From Chloroflexi bacterium RBG_16_72_14 (GTDB lineage Bacteria; Chloroflexota; Limnocylindria; Limnocylindrales; CSP1-4), in assembly GCA_001797035.1 (NCBI GenBank), contig MGOE01000100.1, forward strand, positions 12,896 to 19,247: a stretch of 6,352 bases of DNA, given 5' to 3'. The translations under genes and the position numbers were made by a program. This document shows positions 1 to 5,591 of the stretch, piece by piece (position 1 is the stretch's first letter; the number at the start of each line of letters is the position of its first letter). A model generated the notes under the pieces. The model saw only the letters and a program-made list of their open reading frames with translations. It was not told the DNA's origin and did no database searches.

Positions 1-219
1 TCGAAAGGCATCCCGGTCGCCGGCCAGCACGGCCTCGACGATCCTTCGGTCATCGCTCGTTGCTCCTTCGCGCCCGGCGATCCCCGTTCCGTCCGTGAGT
101 CCTGCCTCCGCTCCGCGTCCGGGGTGTGGCGCCCGATCGGGCAGCCCCGAGGGTGCCGACCCGGCGCCCGATGCCATCATCGCGGGTCGGGTCGGCTCCC
201 ATCGCGGGACAGAGGTCAT
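1..219 (-). CDS. ECF-type RNA polymerase sigma factor, N-terminal part (runs off the left edge)
   Basis: This is an open frame of 73 codons from an ATG at 219-217 to the window edge, with no stop. Residues 56-73 read DDRRIVEAVLAGDRDAFR, the characteristic first helix of sigma region 2 in extracytoplasmic-function sigma factors, which bind core RNA polymerase and redirect it to a stress or envelope regulon. Residues 1-55 are a Gly/Pro/Ala/Arg-rich, probably disordered leader, longer than usual for the family. The true start could therefore be later: Met14 or Met15, or the GTG at 30-28, which has GAAGGA 11 bases upstream. The ATG at 219 has GAGG only three bases before it, which is a poor spacing. 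The gene begins 26 bases after the stop of the Asp-rich protein gene and is co-directional with it. Whether an anti-sigma factor follows cannot be seen. The family call rests on this short motif alone. Confidence 0.6.
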   Translation of the reverse strand, partial: MTSVPRWEPTRPAMMASGAGSAPSGLPDRAPHPGRGAEAGLTDGTGIAGREGATSDDRRIVEAVLAGDRDAFR

Positions 220-245
220 GATCCTCGGGGGGACGGACGGCGGGA

Positions 246-731
246 TCAGTCGTCGGACCCGTGGCCCCCATCGTCGTCATCGTCGTCGTCAGGGCCGTCG
301 TGGCCGCTGTCGTCATCGTCGTCATCGTCGTCATCGTGGTCGTCGGTCGCGTCCGGACCATCGTCGTCGTCGTGGTCGTCGGTCGCGTCCGGCCCATCGT
401 CGTCGCGGTCGTCGCTGACATCGCCGCGGTCGCCGTCGTGGTCGTCGGTGGCATCGGGGGTCCCCGAGGGCTCCTCGGTTGCCTCCTCGGTCTCGAGCGA
501 GCCGGTGGGCTCCTCGGTCTCGGCCTCGGTCCCGTCGGTCGCCGTCGGCTCCTCGGTCTCGGCCTCGAAGCTCGCGTCGTCGGTCGCGTCCTCGCTGAGG
601 CCCGCGGGGACCGTGTCCGCGGCGGGGGTGCCGCCCATGAACGTGCTGGTGGCGAACGCCGCACCCGCGACCAGGAACAGGGCGACGATCGAGGTCCCGA
701 TCGAGCGGATCATCCGGTAGTTGAGCTGCAT
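246..731 (-). CDS. Exported Asp/His-rich acidic low-complexity protein
   Basis: The product is 161 residues of unknown function. Residues 1-27 form a signal peptide: a short n-region with two Arg, hydrophobic residues 11-26, and a likely signal-peptidase I site AFA|TS after Ala27. With no lipobox Cys, release or loose wall association is expected. Residues 28-90 are a Thr/Glu/Pro-rich linker with the octamer EAETEEPT at 56-63 and 69-76. Residues 91-161 are extreme: 40 of 71 are Asp, with His at 98, 120, 132, 144 and 157. PDATDDHD occurs three times (92-99, 114-121, 126-133). Such tails can bind Ca2+ or transition metals, but no canonical EF-hand or RTX nonapeptide is visible, so metal binding is inference from composition. 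GGAG lies 10 bases before the ATG, which favours this start over Met7. It sits between a possible membrane mini-protein and an ECF sigma gene, all co-directional. Confidence 0.8.
   Translation of the reverse strand: MQLNYRMIRSIGTSIVALFLVAGAAFATSTFMGGTPAADTVPAGLSEDATDDASFEAETEEPTATDGTEAETEEPTGSLETEEATEEPSGTPDATDDHDGDRGDVSDDRDDDGPDATDDHDDDDGPDATDDHDDDDDDDDDSGHDGPDDDDDDDGGHGSDD
334..405. repeat. Two tandem 36-base units in the Asp-rich coding region
   Basis: Bases 334-369 and 370-405 are the same 36-base unit with one difference (A at 357, C at 393). The change is silent, giving GGT or GGG for glycine on the coding strand. Each unit encodes 12 residues containing PDATDDHD. The flanks (about 262-335 and 396-440) are further GTC/ATC trinucleotide repeats on the plus strand, coding Asp runs. 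Length variation by slippage would stay in frame. Confidence 0.85.
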
Positions 732-812
732 CTGCTGGGATCTCCCGGCGGTGTGGCGGCCTCCTCGCTGGGCCGCTTCATCCCTCCCGAGGCCGTTGCA
801 CAGGCAAAGGTT

Positions 813-989
813 TCAGCGAGCCGCGGCAGGCGACGGTTCGCCCGCGGACGGGGCGCCGGCACCGGCCTCGAGCCGCCGGATCGCCGGGAAGGCGACCGCG
901 ACCGCCAGCGTCGCCGCCAGCGTGACCAGCCCACCGCCGATGAGCGCGAGCGAGGGCGTGGAACGCTCCGCGACCGCACCGGCCACCAC
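813..989 (-). CDS. Possible small single-pass membrane protein
   Basis: This is a 58-codon frame starting at GTG 989-987 (a second GTG follows directly) and ending at TGA 815-813. Residues 13-34 form an unbroken hydrophobic stretch rich in Leu, Ala, Val and Gly, followed by FPAIRRLE and an Ala/Pro/Gly-rich tail. This looks like one transmembrane helix with a basic cytoplasmic edge. The start lies seven bases after the stop of the non-catalytic M16 gene, so translation could couple to it, but no strong ribosome-binding site is visible. The sequence also resembles the last helix of a major-facilitator transporter, and the frame is open upstream without a start, so a decayed transporter end is a real alternative. 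I cannot assign a function. The hydrophobic pattern with charged ends is the main reason to think it is coding. Confidence 0.4.
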   Translation of the reverse strand: MVAGAVAERSTPSLALIGGGLVTLAATLAVAVAFPAIRRLEAGAGAPSAGEPSPAAAR

Positions 990-996
990 GGCCGGG

Positions 997-2541
997 TCAG
1001 GCCCCGTGGCCGTCTCCGTCGAGCACCGCGTCGGGGTCGTCTCCCGGGTCGGCGGGCTCGTCCGTGCCGGGGAGCCCCGGGTCGTCCGCGCCGTCCGCGG
1101 GCCCGCCTTCGCGCCCGTCCACCGGACCCACCTCGTCGTCGGCCGCGCCCAGCGGGCCTTTCGTGCCCGGCGTCTCGTCCCGGATGACCTCGACGGCGGC
1201 GGCGAACGCCGCTGTCTCGAGGGCCGCCCCGAACTGGTCGTGGTCGCCGACCAGCACGATCGCGGCCGCGTCCGGGCGGATGTGCTCGCGCGCGACGCGC
1301 TGGACGTCGTCGGCGGTCACCGCCTCGATCGCCGGCCGGTAGCGCGCCAGCTCGTCGTCCGGCAGGTCGTGGACGAACAGCCCGGCCAGCGAACCGGCGA
1401 CCGGCCCTGGCGTCTCGAACCGGAGCGGGAAGACGCCGACCAGGTAGTCGCGGGCCGCGGCCAGCTCGGCGTCGGTGACGGGAGCCTGGCGGATCCGGTC
1501 GAGCTCGGCGAGGAACTCCGACAGGGCGGGGACGGTGGCCTCGGTGTTGACCGCGGCCCGGGCCGTGAACGGGCCGCGGCCCCGGCGCAGGTCGAAGCCC
1601 GCCCCGGCGCCGTAGGTGTAGCCCTTCTCCTCGCGCAGGTTCATGTTGAGCCGGGAGTTGAACAGCCCGCCCAGGATCGCGCTCATCACCGACAGGGCGT
1701 GGAAGTCCGGGTGGAGGCGCGGCAACCCGGGGTGCCCGATCCGGATCTCGGTCTGGACGGCGCCGGGCCGGTGGATGACCCGGACGAACCGCCGATCCAC
1801 GGCACTCGTGTCGTCCACCGCCCCGCGGTCGCCCACACCGACAGCCGCCCAGTCTCCGAACAGCGCCTCGGCGATCCGCGCGACCTCGGCCGGGTCCACG
1901 TCGCCCGCGACGACGAGGGCGGCCCGGTCCGGCGAGTAGGCGCGGCCGTGGACGGCGCGGAGGTCGTCGGCCGTGAGCCGGCCGACCGTCTCGGCCGTGC
2001 CGCCCGCGGGCCGGTGATACGGGCTGGCCTCGCCGTAGATCGACGACACGTACGCCTCGTCCGCGCGCCGACGGGGATCCGCCTTCGCCTGGAGCAGGTC
2101 GGTCAGGCGCTCGTCACGCAGCCGCTCCACCTCGGACGGGGGAAACGCCGGCCTGCGGACGACCTCGGCCAGGAGCGCCAGCGCGGGCTCCAGGCGCGTC
2201 GCCGGGACGTCGAGCCCCACGGAGGTCGCGTCCCAGCCCGCCTCGGCGTGGATCGAGGCGCCGAGCCGCTCGGCGGCCTCGGTCAGCTCGATCGCGTCGC
2301 GGACCTCGGTGCCCTCCGTCAGCGCGCGGGCGGCGAGGACGGTCGCACCGCCCAGCTCGTGCGGCTCGTCCGAGGCGCCGGCCCGGATCGCGAGTGACGC
2401 CGCGATCAGGCCGCGTCCGGGCATGGGCGTGACGATGACCCGCAGGCCGTTGCCGAGCGTCGTTCGCTCGGTGGGTGGGAACTCGTAGGGCCGCGGCTGG
2501 CCGGGGACCGGCCGCTCCATGATCAGGCCGCGGGCGCTCAC
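997..2541 (-). CDS. M16B peptidase-like protein, non-catalytic partner subunit
   Basis: The product is 514 residues. The M16 fold spans roughly 25-450, with the N-terminal half opening TTLGNGLRVIV. Where the zinc motif HxxEH belongs, residues 68-73 read VLAARA, so it cannot hold zinc. The C-terminal half keeps GGLFNSRLNMNLREEKGYTY at 291-310. Arg303 and Tyr310, seven apart, match the Arg/Tyr pair that positions substrate in M16 enzymes (R824/Y831 in human insulin-degrading enzyme). It should therefore complete the active site of the preceding gene's product, as in mitochondrial processing peptidase and two-subunit bacterial M16B enzymes. No signal peptide is seen, so it is probably cytoplasmic. 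Residues 455-514 form an extra Asp/Gly/Pro-rich acidic tail outside the fold. I chose GTG at 2541 because it overlaps the upstream stop as GTGA and has GAGGTGG four bases before it. The ATG at 2520 lacks such a site. Confidence 0.9.
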   Translation of the reverse strand: MSARGLIMERPVPGQPRPYEFPPTERTTLGNGLRVIVTPMPGRGLIAASLAIRAGASDEPHELGGATVLAARALTEGTEVRDAIELTEAAERLGASIHAEAGWDATSVGLDVPATRLEPALALLAEVVRRPAFPPSEVERLRDERLTDLLQAKADPRRRADEAYVSSIYGEASPYHRPAGGTAETVGRLTADDLRAVHGRAYSPDRAALVVAGDVDPAEVARIAEALFGDWAAVGVGDRGAVDDTSAVDRRFVRVIHRPGAVQTEIRIGHPGLPRLHPDFHALSVMSAILGGLFNSRLNMNLREEKGYTYGAGAGFDLRRGRGPFTARAAVNTEATVPALSEFLAELDRIRQAPVTDAELAAARDYLVGVFPLRFETPGPVAGSLAGLFVHDLPDDELARYRPAIEAVTADDVQRVAREHIRPDAAAIVLVGDHDQFGAALETAAFAAAVEVIRDETPGTKGPLGAADDEVGPVDGREGGPADGADDPGLPGTDEPADPGDDPDAVLDGDGHGA

Positions 2542-3854
2542 GCCGCCACCTCGTGCTCGGCGTCGGTCCCGGCGCCGTCGGCCGGCATCGGCACATACGT
2601 GAGCACGACCCGGTTGTCGGCCCGGAACACCGTCCGCGCCGCGTCCCGGATCTGCTCCGTCGTCACCGACAGGTAGCGCTGCAGGAGCGTGTTGACCAGG
2701 CCCGGGTCGTCGAACAGCGTCGCGTACATCGACAGCCGGTCTGCCCGTTCCTCCACCCGCGCCAGCGCGCCCAGCTCGTCGGCCTCGGTCAGCGCCTTCG
2801 CCCGCGCCAGCTCGTCGTCGGTGGGCGCTTCGGCGGCCAGCTTCTCGAGCTCCTCGAGGTAGGCCGCCTCGACCGCGGCCACGTCCACGCCCGGGCGCAC
2901 GGTGGCCCAGCCCACGCATACCGAGGCGCCGCCGATGAACGGCAGGGTGAACACCGCGACATCCTGGGCCAGCCGCTCCTCGCGGACGAGCCGCCGGTGG
3001 AGCCGGCTCCCCTTGCCGCCGGCCAGCAGCTGGGCGGCGAGGTCCAGCGCGTCCAGCCGCCGGTCGCCGAACACCGGCGCCCGGAATCCCACGTATACCC
3101 GCGACAGGGGCACGCGATCCTCCACGACCTCGCGGCGCTCCTCCCCGATGATCGCGGGCAGGGACATGTCCGGCAGCGGCGGCAGCGCGGGATTGGCGGG
3201 GATCGGCCCGAAGTAGCGCTCCGCCCAGGCCCGTACCTGCGCGGGGTCGCAGTCCCCGACCACGGACAGCACCGCGTTGTTGGGCGCGTACCAGGTGCGG
3301 AAGAAGTCCTTCACGTCGTCGAGCGAGGCCGCGTCGAGGTCCTCCATCGAGCCGATGGTCGGGTGGTGGTAGGGATGCTCGTGGGGGAACAGGTGGCCGA
3401 GCAGCTTCTCGTTCCACGTCCCGTAGGGCCGGTTGTCGTAGCTCCAGCGCTTCTCGTTCTTGACGACCTCGCGCTGGTTGTCGAGGTTCTCCTGGCTGAG
3501 GGCGTCGAGGAGGGTCCCCATGCGATCCGCCTCGAGCCAGATCGCGAGCTCCAGCTGGTGCGACGGGAGCGTCTCGAAGTAGTTGGTGCGGTCCAGCCAG
3601 GTCGTGCCGTTGAGCGTGCCGCCGGCGGCCTGGACGAGCGCCATGTGCTCCGCCTTGCCCACGTTCGCCGAGCCCTGGAACATCACGTGCTCGAACAGGT
3701 GGGCGAACCCGGTCTTGCCTTCGACCTCGTGCTTGGAGCCGACGTTGTACCAGACGTTGACGGCGACCACGGGCGCGAGGTGGTCCTGGGCGACGATCAG
3801 GCGCAGGCCGTTGGCCAGGCGCTCGTCGCTGAACTCGACGACGGGAACGGGCAT
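2538..3854 (-). CDS. M16B zinc metallopeptidase, catalytic subunit
   Basis: The product is 438 residues, the usual size of a two-domain M16B chain. The N-terminal domain carries the inverted zinc motif HLFEH: His52 and His56 bind zinc and Glu55 is the general base. The third ligand is most likely Glu134 in VVKNE, aligned with the VILRE-type element of mitochondrial processing peptidase. The C-terminal domain has GGKGSRLHRRLVREERLAQD at 279-298. There Arg291 is kept, but the residue seven further on, normally Tyr, is Asp298. This chain therefore supplies the catalytic zinc while its partner supplies the Arg/Tyr pair. No signal peptide or membrane segment is visible, suggesting cytoplasmic cleavage of peptides or unfolded segments; the substrate is unknown. 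The ATG at 3854 is chosen because GGAAGGA (3870-3864) lies nine bases upstream and the M16 fold begins at once. The frame stays open far upstream, but that part looks non-coding. It leads the leftward gene set. Confidence 0.94.
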   Translation of the reverse strand: MPVPVVEFSDERLANGLRLIVAQDHLAPVVAVNVWYNVGSKHEVEGKTGFAHLFEHVMFQGSANVGKAEHMALVQAAGGTLNGTTWLDRTNYFETLPSHQLELAIWLEADRMGTLLDALSQENLDNQREVVKNEKRWSYDNRPYGTWNEKLLGHLFPHEHPYHHPTIGSMEDLDAASLDDVKDFFRTWYAPNNAVLSVVGDCDPAQVRAWAERYFGPIPANPALPPLPDMSLPAIIGEERREVVEDRVPLSRVYVGFRAPVFGDRRLDALDLAAQLLAGGKGSRLHRRLVREERLAQDVAVFTLPFIGGASVCVGWATVRPGVDVAAVEAAYLEELEKLAAEAPTDDELARAKALTEADELGALARVEERADRLSMYATLFDDPGLVNTLLQRYLSVTTEQIRDAARTVFRADNRVVLTYVPMPADGAGTDAEHEVAA

Positions 3855-3863
3855 GCAGGGCGA

Positions 3864-3896
3864 TCCTTCCGCGGCGATGGGTCGGCGCCGATTGTA
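3864..3896 (-). promoter_or_regulatory. Probable promoter -10 and ribosome-binding site of the M16 operon
   Basis: On the minus strand, TACAAT (3896-3891) matches five of six bases of a sigma-A -10 element. Transcription would start near 3884, giving a leader of about 30 bases. GGAAGGA (3870-3864) is a strong ribosome-binding site nine bases before the M16 start codon. No good -35 hexamer is seen 16-18 bases further upstream. Confidence 0.5.
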
Positions 3897-3997
3897 GGGT
3901 GCGGTGCGCGGACCAGCGTTGGATCGATGTCTCGTGGGGCCGAGCCTGACGTCACCGGGCGTCGGGCCCTCACCTCGACCCGCGCGTCTTGAGCCGA

Positions 3998-4163
3998 CGC
4001 TGCTTCCCGAGCAGCGCTTCGGATGCCTGCACCGACACGCACGGCTTCGGGAGCCGCGGATCGCCCGGGTTGGGCGCCTCGCCGGGTGCCTGACGGGCGT
4101 GTTCCTGCTTGGCAAGCAGCGTTCGCCGCCACCGATCCCGGAATCGCGGCTTGCCAAGCAGCG
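3998..4163. repeat. Three copies of a 15-base dyad-like repeat, GCTTssCrAGCAGCG
   Basis: The copies are GCTTCCCGAGCAGCG (4002-4016), GCTTGGCAAGCAGCG (4107-4121) and GCTTGCCAAGCAGCG (4149-4163). Copy 1 sits in a perfect seven-base stem with a five-base loop (CGCTGCT/AGCAGCG, 3998-4016). Copy 2 forms CTGCTTG-G-CAAGCAG (4105-4119). Copy 3 keeps GCTTG-C-CAAGC. Starts are 105 and 42 bases apart, close to ten and four turns of the helix. They could be binding sites for one protein, structured RNA elements or members of a dispersed genomic repeat; the window does not decide. Confidence 0.6.
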
Positions 4164-4178
4164 CGCTCGGGTGCGAGG

Positions 4179-4188
4179 GGTGATCACC
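4179..4188. repeat. Perfect 10-base palindrome GGTGATCACC
   Basis: GGTGATCACC is self-complementary, and flanking CGAGG (4174-4178) and CCTCG (4187-4191) can alternatively pair. It lies about 190 bases upstream of the regulator promoter. It may be a protein site, but a palindrome this short can also arise by chance. Confidence 0.25.
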
Positions 4189-4376
4189 TCGGCCAGGTCC
4201 GCGAGCGCCTGACCGGCGACGACCGTGAGGCGCGACGCCCTGTTCCGGACACGCCCGACGACCTCGCGCGAGGGCCGTGCCCCCGGCTCGTCTCGCGCCC
4301 CACGCTGCCGGTCAGGGACGGGACCGTGTACCAACAGGAACCCCGGCCATGTTGGCAGCCCGGGGGGACCCACCAC

Positions 4377-4404
4377 TTGACATTCGCCGCGTCGCTGTTA
4401 GATT
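4377..4404 (+). promoter_or_regulatory. Near-consensus sigma-A promoter of the ArsR-type regulator
   Basis: TTGACA (4377-4382) matches the -35 consensus exactly. TAGATT (4399-4404) matches four of six -10 bases, with a 16-base spacer. Transcription would start near 4411, leaving a leader of about 28 bases before the start codon. The -10 lies wholly within the inverted repeat at 4396-4415, so bound repressor would exclude polymerase. It is a locally AT-rich element in otherwise GC-rich DNA. Confidence 0.75.
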
Positions 4405-4415
4405 GTTGTCTAACA
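4396..4415. promoter_or_regulatory. Operator-like inverted repeat over the regulator promoter (copy 1)
   Basis: TGTTAGATTGTTGTCTAACA has perfect seven-base arms (TGTTAGA/TCTAACA) around a six-base centre. It covers the -10 and probable start site of the regulator's own promoter, the position expected for negative autoregulation by an ArsR-type dimer. Its core, GTTAG-N8-CTAAC (4397-4414), recurs at 5558-5575. Confidence 0.75.
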
Positions 4416-4438
4416 CGAGTGAGATGACAAGGACACCG

Positions 4439-5518
4439 ATGGCCGCCACCAGCCGCCCGACCAGCACCAACGCCCCCACCGGCCGCGCGATGCTGCGCGA
4501 CGTCGGCTCGGGCGCGACCTGGGCGATCGCGTTCGACGTGCGGACCGCGTTCGACTTCGCGGTCTCGCTCGCGCGCGAGATCGGCGAGTTCGACGAGCTG
4601 CCCGCGGAGGATCGCCGCTGGCTGCAGCGGTCGCGCGAGGCGCTGCCCGAGTCGCTGCGCCCGATGGTCGAGGACGAGCTGTCGATCTTCGGGGCCGGCC
4701 TGCTGATCGACCGTCCCGAGGTCGCGGACGCGGCCGCCTTCGTCGAGCTGCTCCGCAACACGTCCGGCACAGAGTTCGCGGGGATCGTGTTCGCCGACCA
4801 GCTGCGGGACCCGGAGCGCCGGGACGAGGTGGCCGCGGCGCTCGACGGGGACGCCGGGGCCCGCGCCTCCATCATCGCCGGCTGGCCGGAGCACAAGCAT
4901 CGCTGGGTCGACCGGCTGCTGGGCGACCCGGCCGGCGTGATGGGCGAGCTCGTGGAGCTGATGGCCGCCTGGCTGCCGCTGTACCAGGAGATCGAGGCGC
5001 GGGTGCGCACCGTCATCGGACGCGACGTGGACCTGCGCGCCGACGATCGCGCCGCGCTCCGACCCGTCGAGCTGATCGAGAAGACGACCGCCGGCATCCG
5101 CTGGCTGTCCGAGCCCGGCGTCCGTCGAGTGGTCCTCGCCCCTTCCCTGCTGGTCCGGCCGTACAACTTCACGTTCACCGGCGGCGACTGGCGGATCTTC
5201 GTCTACCCAGTCGCCGACGGGGCGCTGGAGCCGCACGACCCGCTCGCCCCGCCGGCCGGCGTGCTCCGCCTGCATCGCGCGCTGGGCGACGACACGCGGC
5301 TCCGGATCCTGCGCCTGCTGCGTGACAAGGACTACTACCTCACCGAGATCGCGGAGCGCCTCGAGCTCTCCAAGCCGACCATCAAGCACCACCTCGCGCA
5401 GCTCCGGGCCGCGGGCCTGGTCACGCTCACCGAGGAAGGTGGCCTCAGCTACTACAGCCTCCGGCGCGACCGGCTCGACGACGCCTCGTCGGAGCTCAAG
5501 CGCTACCTCGTCCCCTAG
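4439..5518 (+). CDS. Large ArsR-type winged-helix transcriptional regulator
   Basis: The product is 359 residues. The C-terminal winged helix spans about 276-341, starting LRLHRALGDDTRLRILRLL. Then come YLTEIAERLELSKPTIKHHL, whose recognition helix starts near Ser311, and the wing LVTLTEEGGLSYYSL. This is the ArsR/SmtB pattern. Typical family members are about 100-120 residues; here some 270 extra N-terminal residues form a mostly helical, unassigned domain, perhaps binding a ligand or partner (some actinobacterial ArsR-like proteins have comparable extensions). I see no cysteine at all, so a classical Cys-based metal or redox sensor is excluded. The ATG at 4439 has AAGGA five bases upstream. 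ATG 4424 is in frame but lacks a good site, and the open frame further upstream crosses the promoter. The inverted repeat over its promoter suggests self-repression, and the second copy suggests control of the small gene 3' of it. Confidence 0.88.
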   Translation: MAATSRPTSTNAPTGRAMLRDVGSGATWAIAFDVRTAFDFAVSLAREIGEFDELPAEDRRWLQRSREALPESLRPMVEDELSIFGAGLLIDRPEVADAAAFVELLRNTSGTEFAGIVFADQLRDPERRDEVAAALDGDAGARASIIAGWPEHKHRWVDRLLGDPAGVMGELVELMAAWLPLYQEIEARVRTVIGRDVDLRADDRAALRPVELIEKTTAGIRWLSEPGVRRVVLAPSLLVRPYNFTFTGGDWRIFVYPVADGALEPHDPLAPPAGVLRLHRALGDDTRLRILRLLRDKDYYLTEIAERLELSKPTIKHHLAQLRAAGLVTLTEEGGLSYYSLRRDRLDDASSELKRYLVP

Positions 5519-5557
5519 TCCCATGCCCGCCGGATCCGCGTCCCATGCGGCCCGCGA

Positions 5558-5575
5558 GTTAGATGAAGGGCTAAC
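5558..5575. promoter_or_regulatory. Operator-like inverted repeat before the small gene (copy 2)
   Basis: GTTAGATGAAGGGCTAAC has the same five-base arms and eight-base spacing as copy 1, and both share GTTAGAT at the left and CTAACA at the right. It sits 40 bases after the regulator stop. TAGATG (5560-5565) lies at the same offset as the -10 of copy 1, but no -35 is visible. The centre contains GAAGGG, a possible ribosome-binding site, so binding could block transcription initiation here or RNA polymerase reading through from the regulator gene. Confidence 0.7.
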
Positions 5576-5591
5576 AGCCGTGAGATCACTG

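Larger units (their letters stand above)
3897..4376. other. Intergenic region between divergent units, no convincing gene
   Basis: About 480 bases lie between the leftward M16 promoter and the rightward regulator promoter. All six frames give only Arg/Pro/Gly-rich translations without domain-like patterns or good ribosome-binding sites, so I call no gene here. The stretch holds three copies of a 15-base dyad-like repeat, a perfect TGACGTCA (3947-3954) and a perfect ten-base palindrome (4179-4188). I saw no tRNA cloverleaf or TTCGA T-loop. A small RNA cannot be excluded. Confidence 0.6.

Noticed and set aside
1..54. Frameshifted sigma factor starting at ATG 53 with AAGGAG upstream
   Set aside because: That ATG is out of frame with the sigma motif, but an ATG at 219 is in frame with no stop between, so no frameshift is needed.
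262..440. CRISPR-like array from the repeated GTC/ATC units
   Set aside because: Repeats are contiguous trinucleotide and 36-base coding units without spacers, fully explained by Asp-rich coding.
710..781. 23-codon leader peptide ending in ATGA over Met7 of the Asp-rich gene
   Set aside because: Its GGGAGGG abuts the ATG with no proper spacing, and the Asp-rich gene has its own better-placed site for the ATG at 731.
721..2397. 558-codon open frame on the plus strand opposite the M16 gene
   Set aside because: Arg/Val/Gly-rich translation without domain patterns; it mirrors the minus-strand M16 coding sequence, as expected in very GC-rich genes.
3947..3954. TGACGTCA as a regulatory site
   Set aside because: A perfect eight-base palindrome, but a single copy that is short enough to occur by chance and has no recognised bacterial role in this context.
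3904..4212. 102-codon plus-strand frame in the intergenic region
   Set aside because: It has no ribosome-binding site, and its only pattern, repeated KQR-like triplets, comes from the 15-base DNA repeats.
3855..4376. N-terminal extension of the catalytic M16 chain up to 4376
   Set aside because: The frame is open, but the translation is Arg/Pro/Ser-rich, it crosses a TACAAT promoter element, and a strong ribosome-binding site marks ATG 3854.
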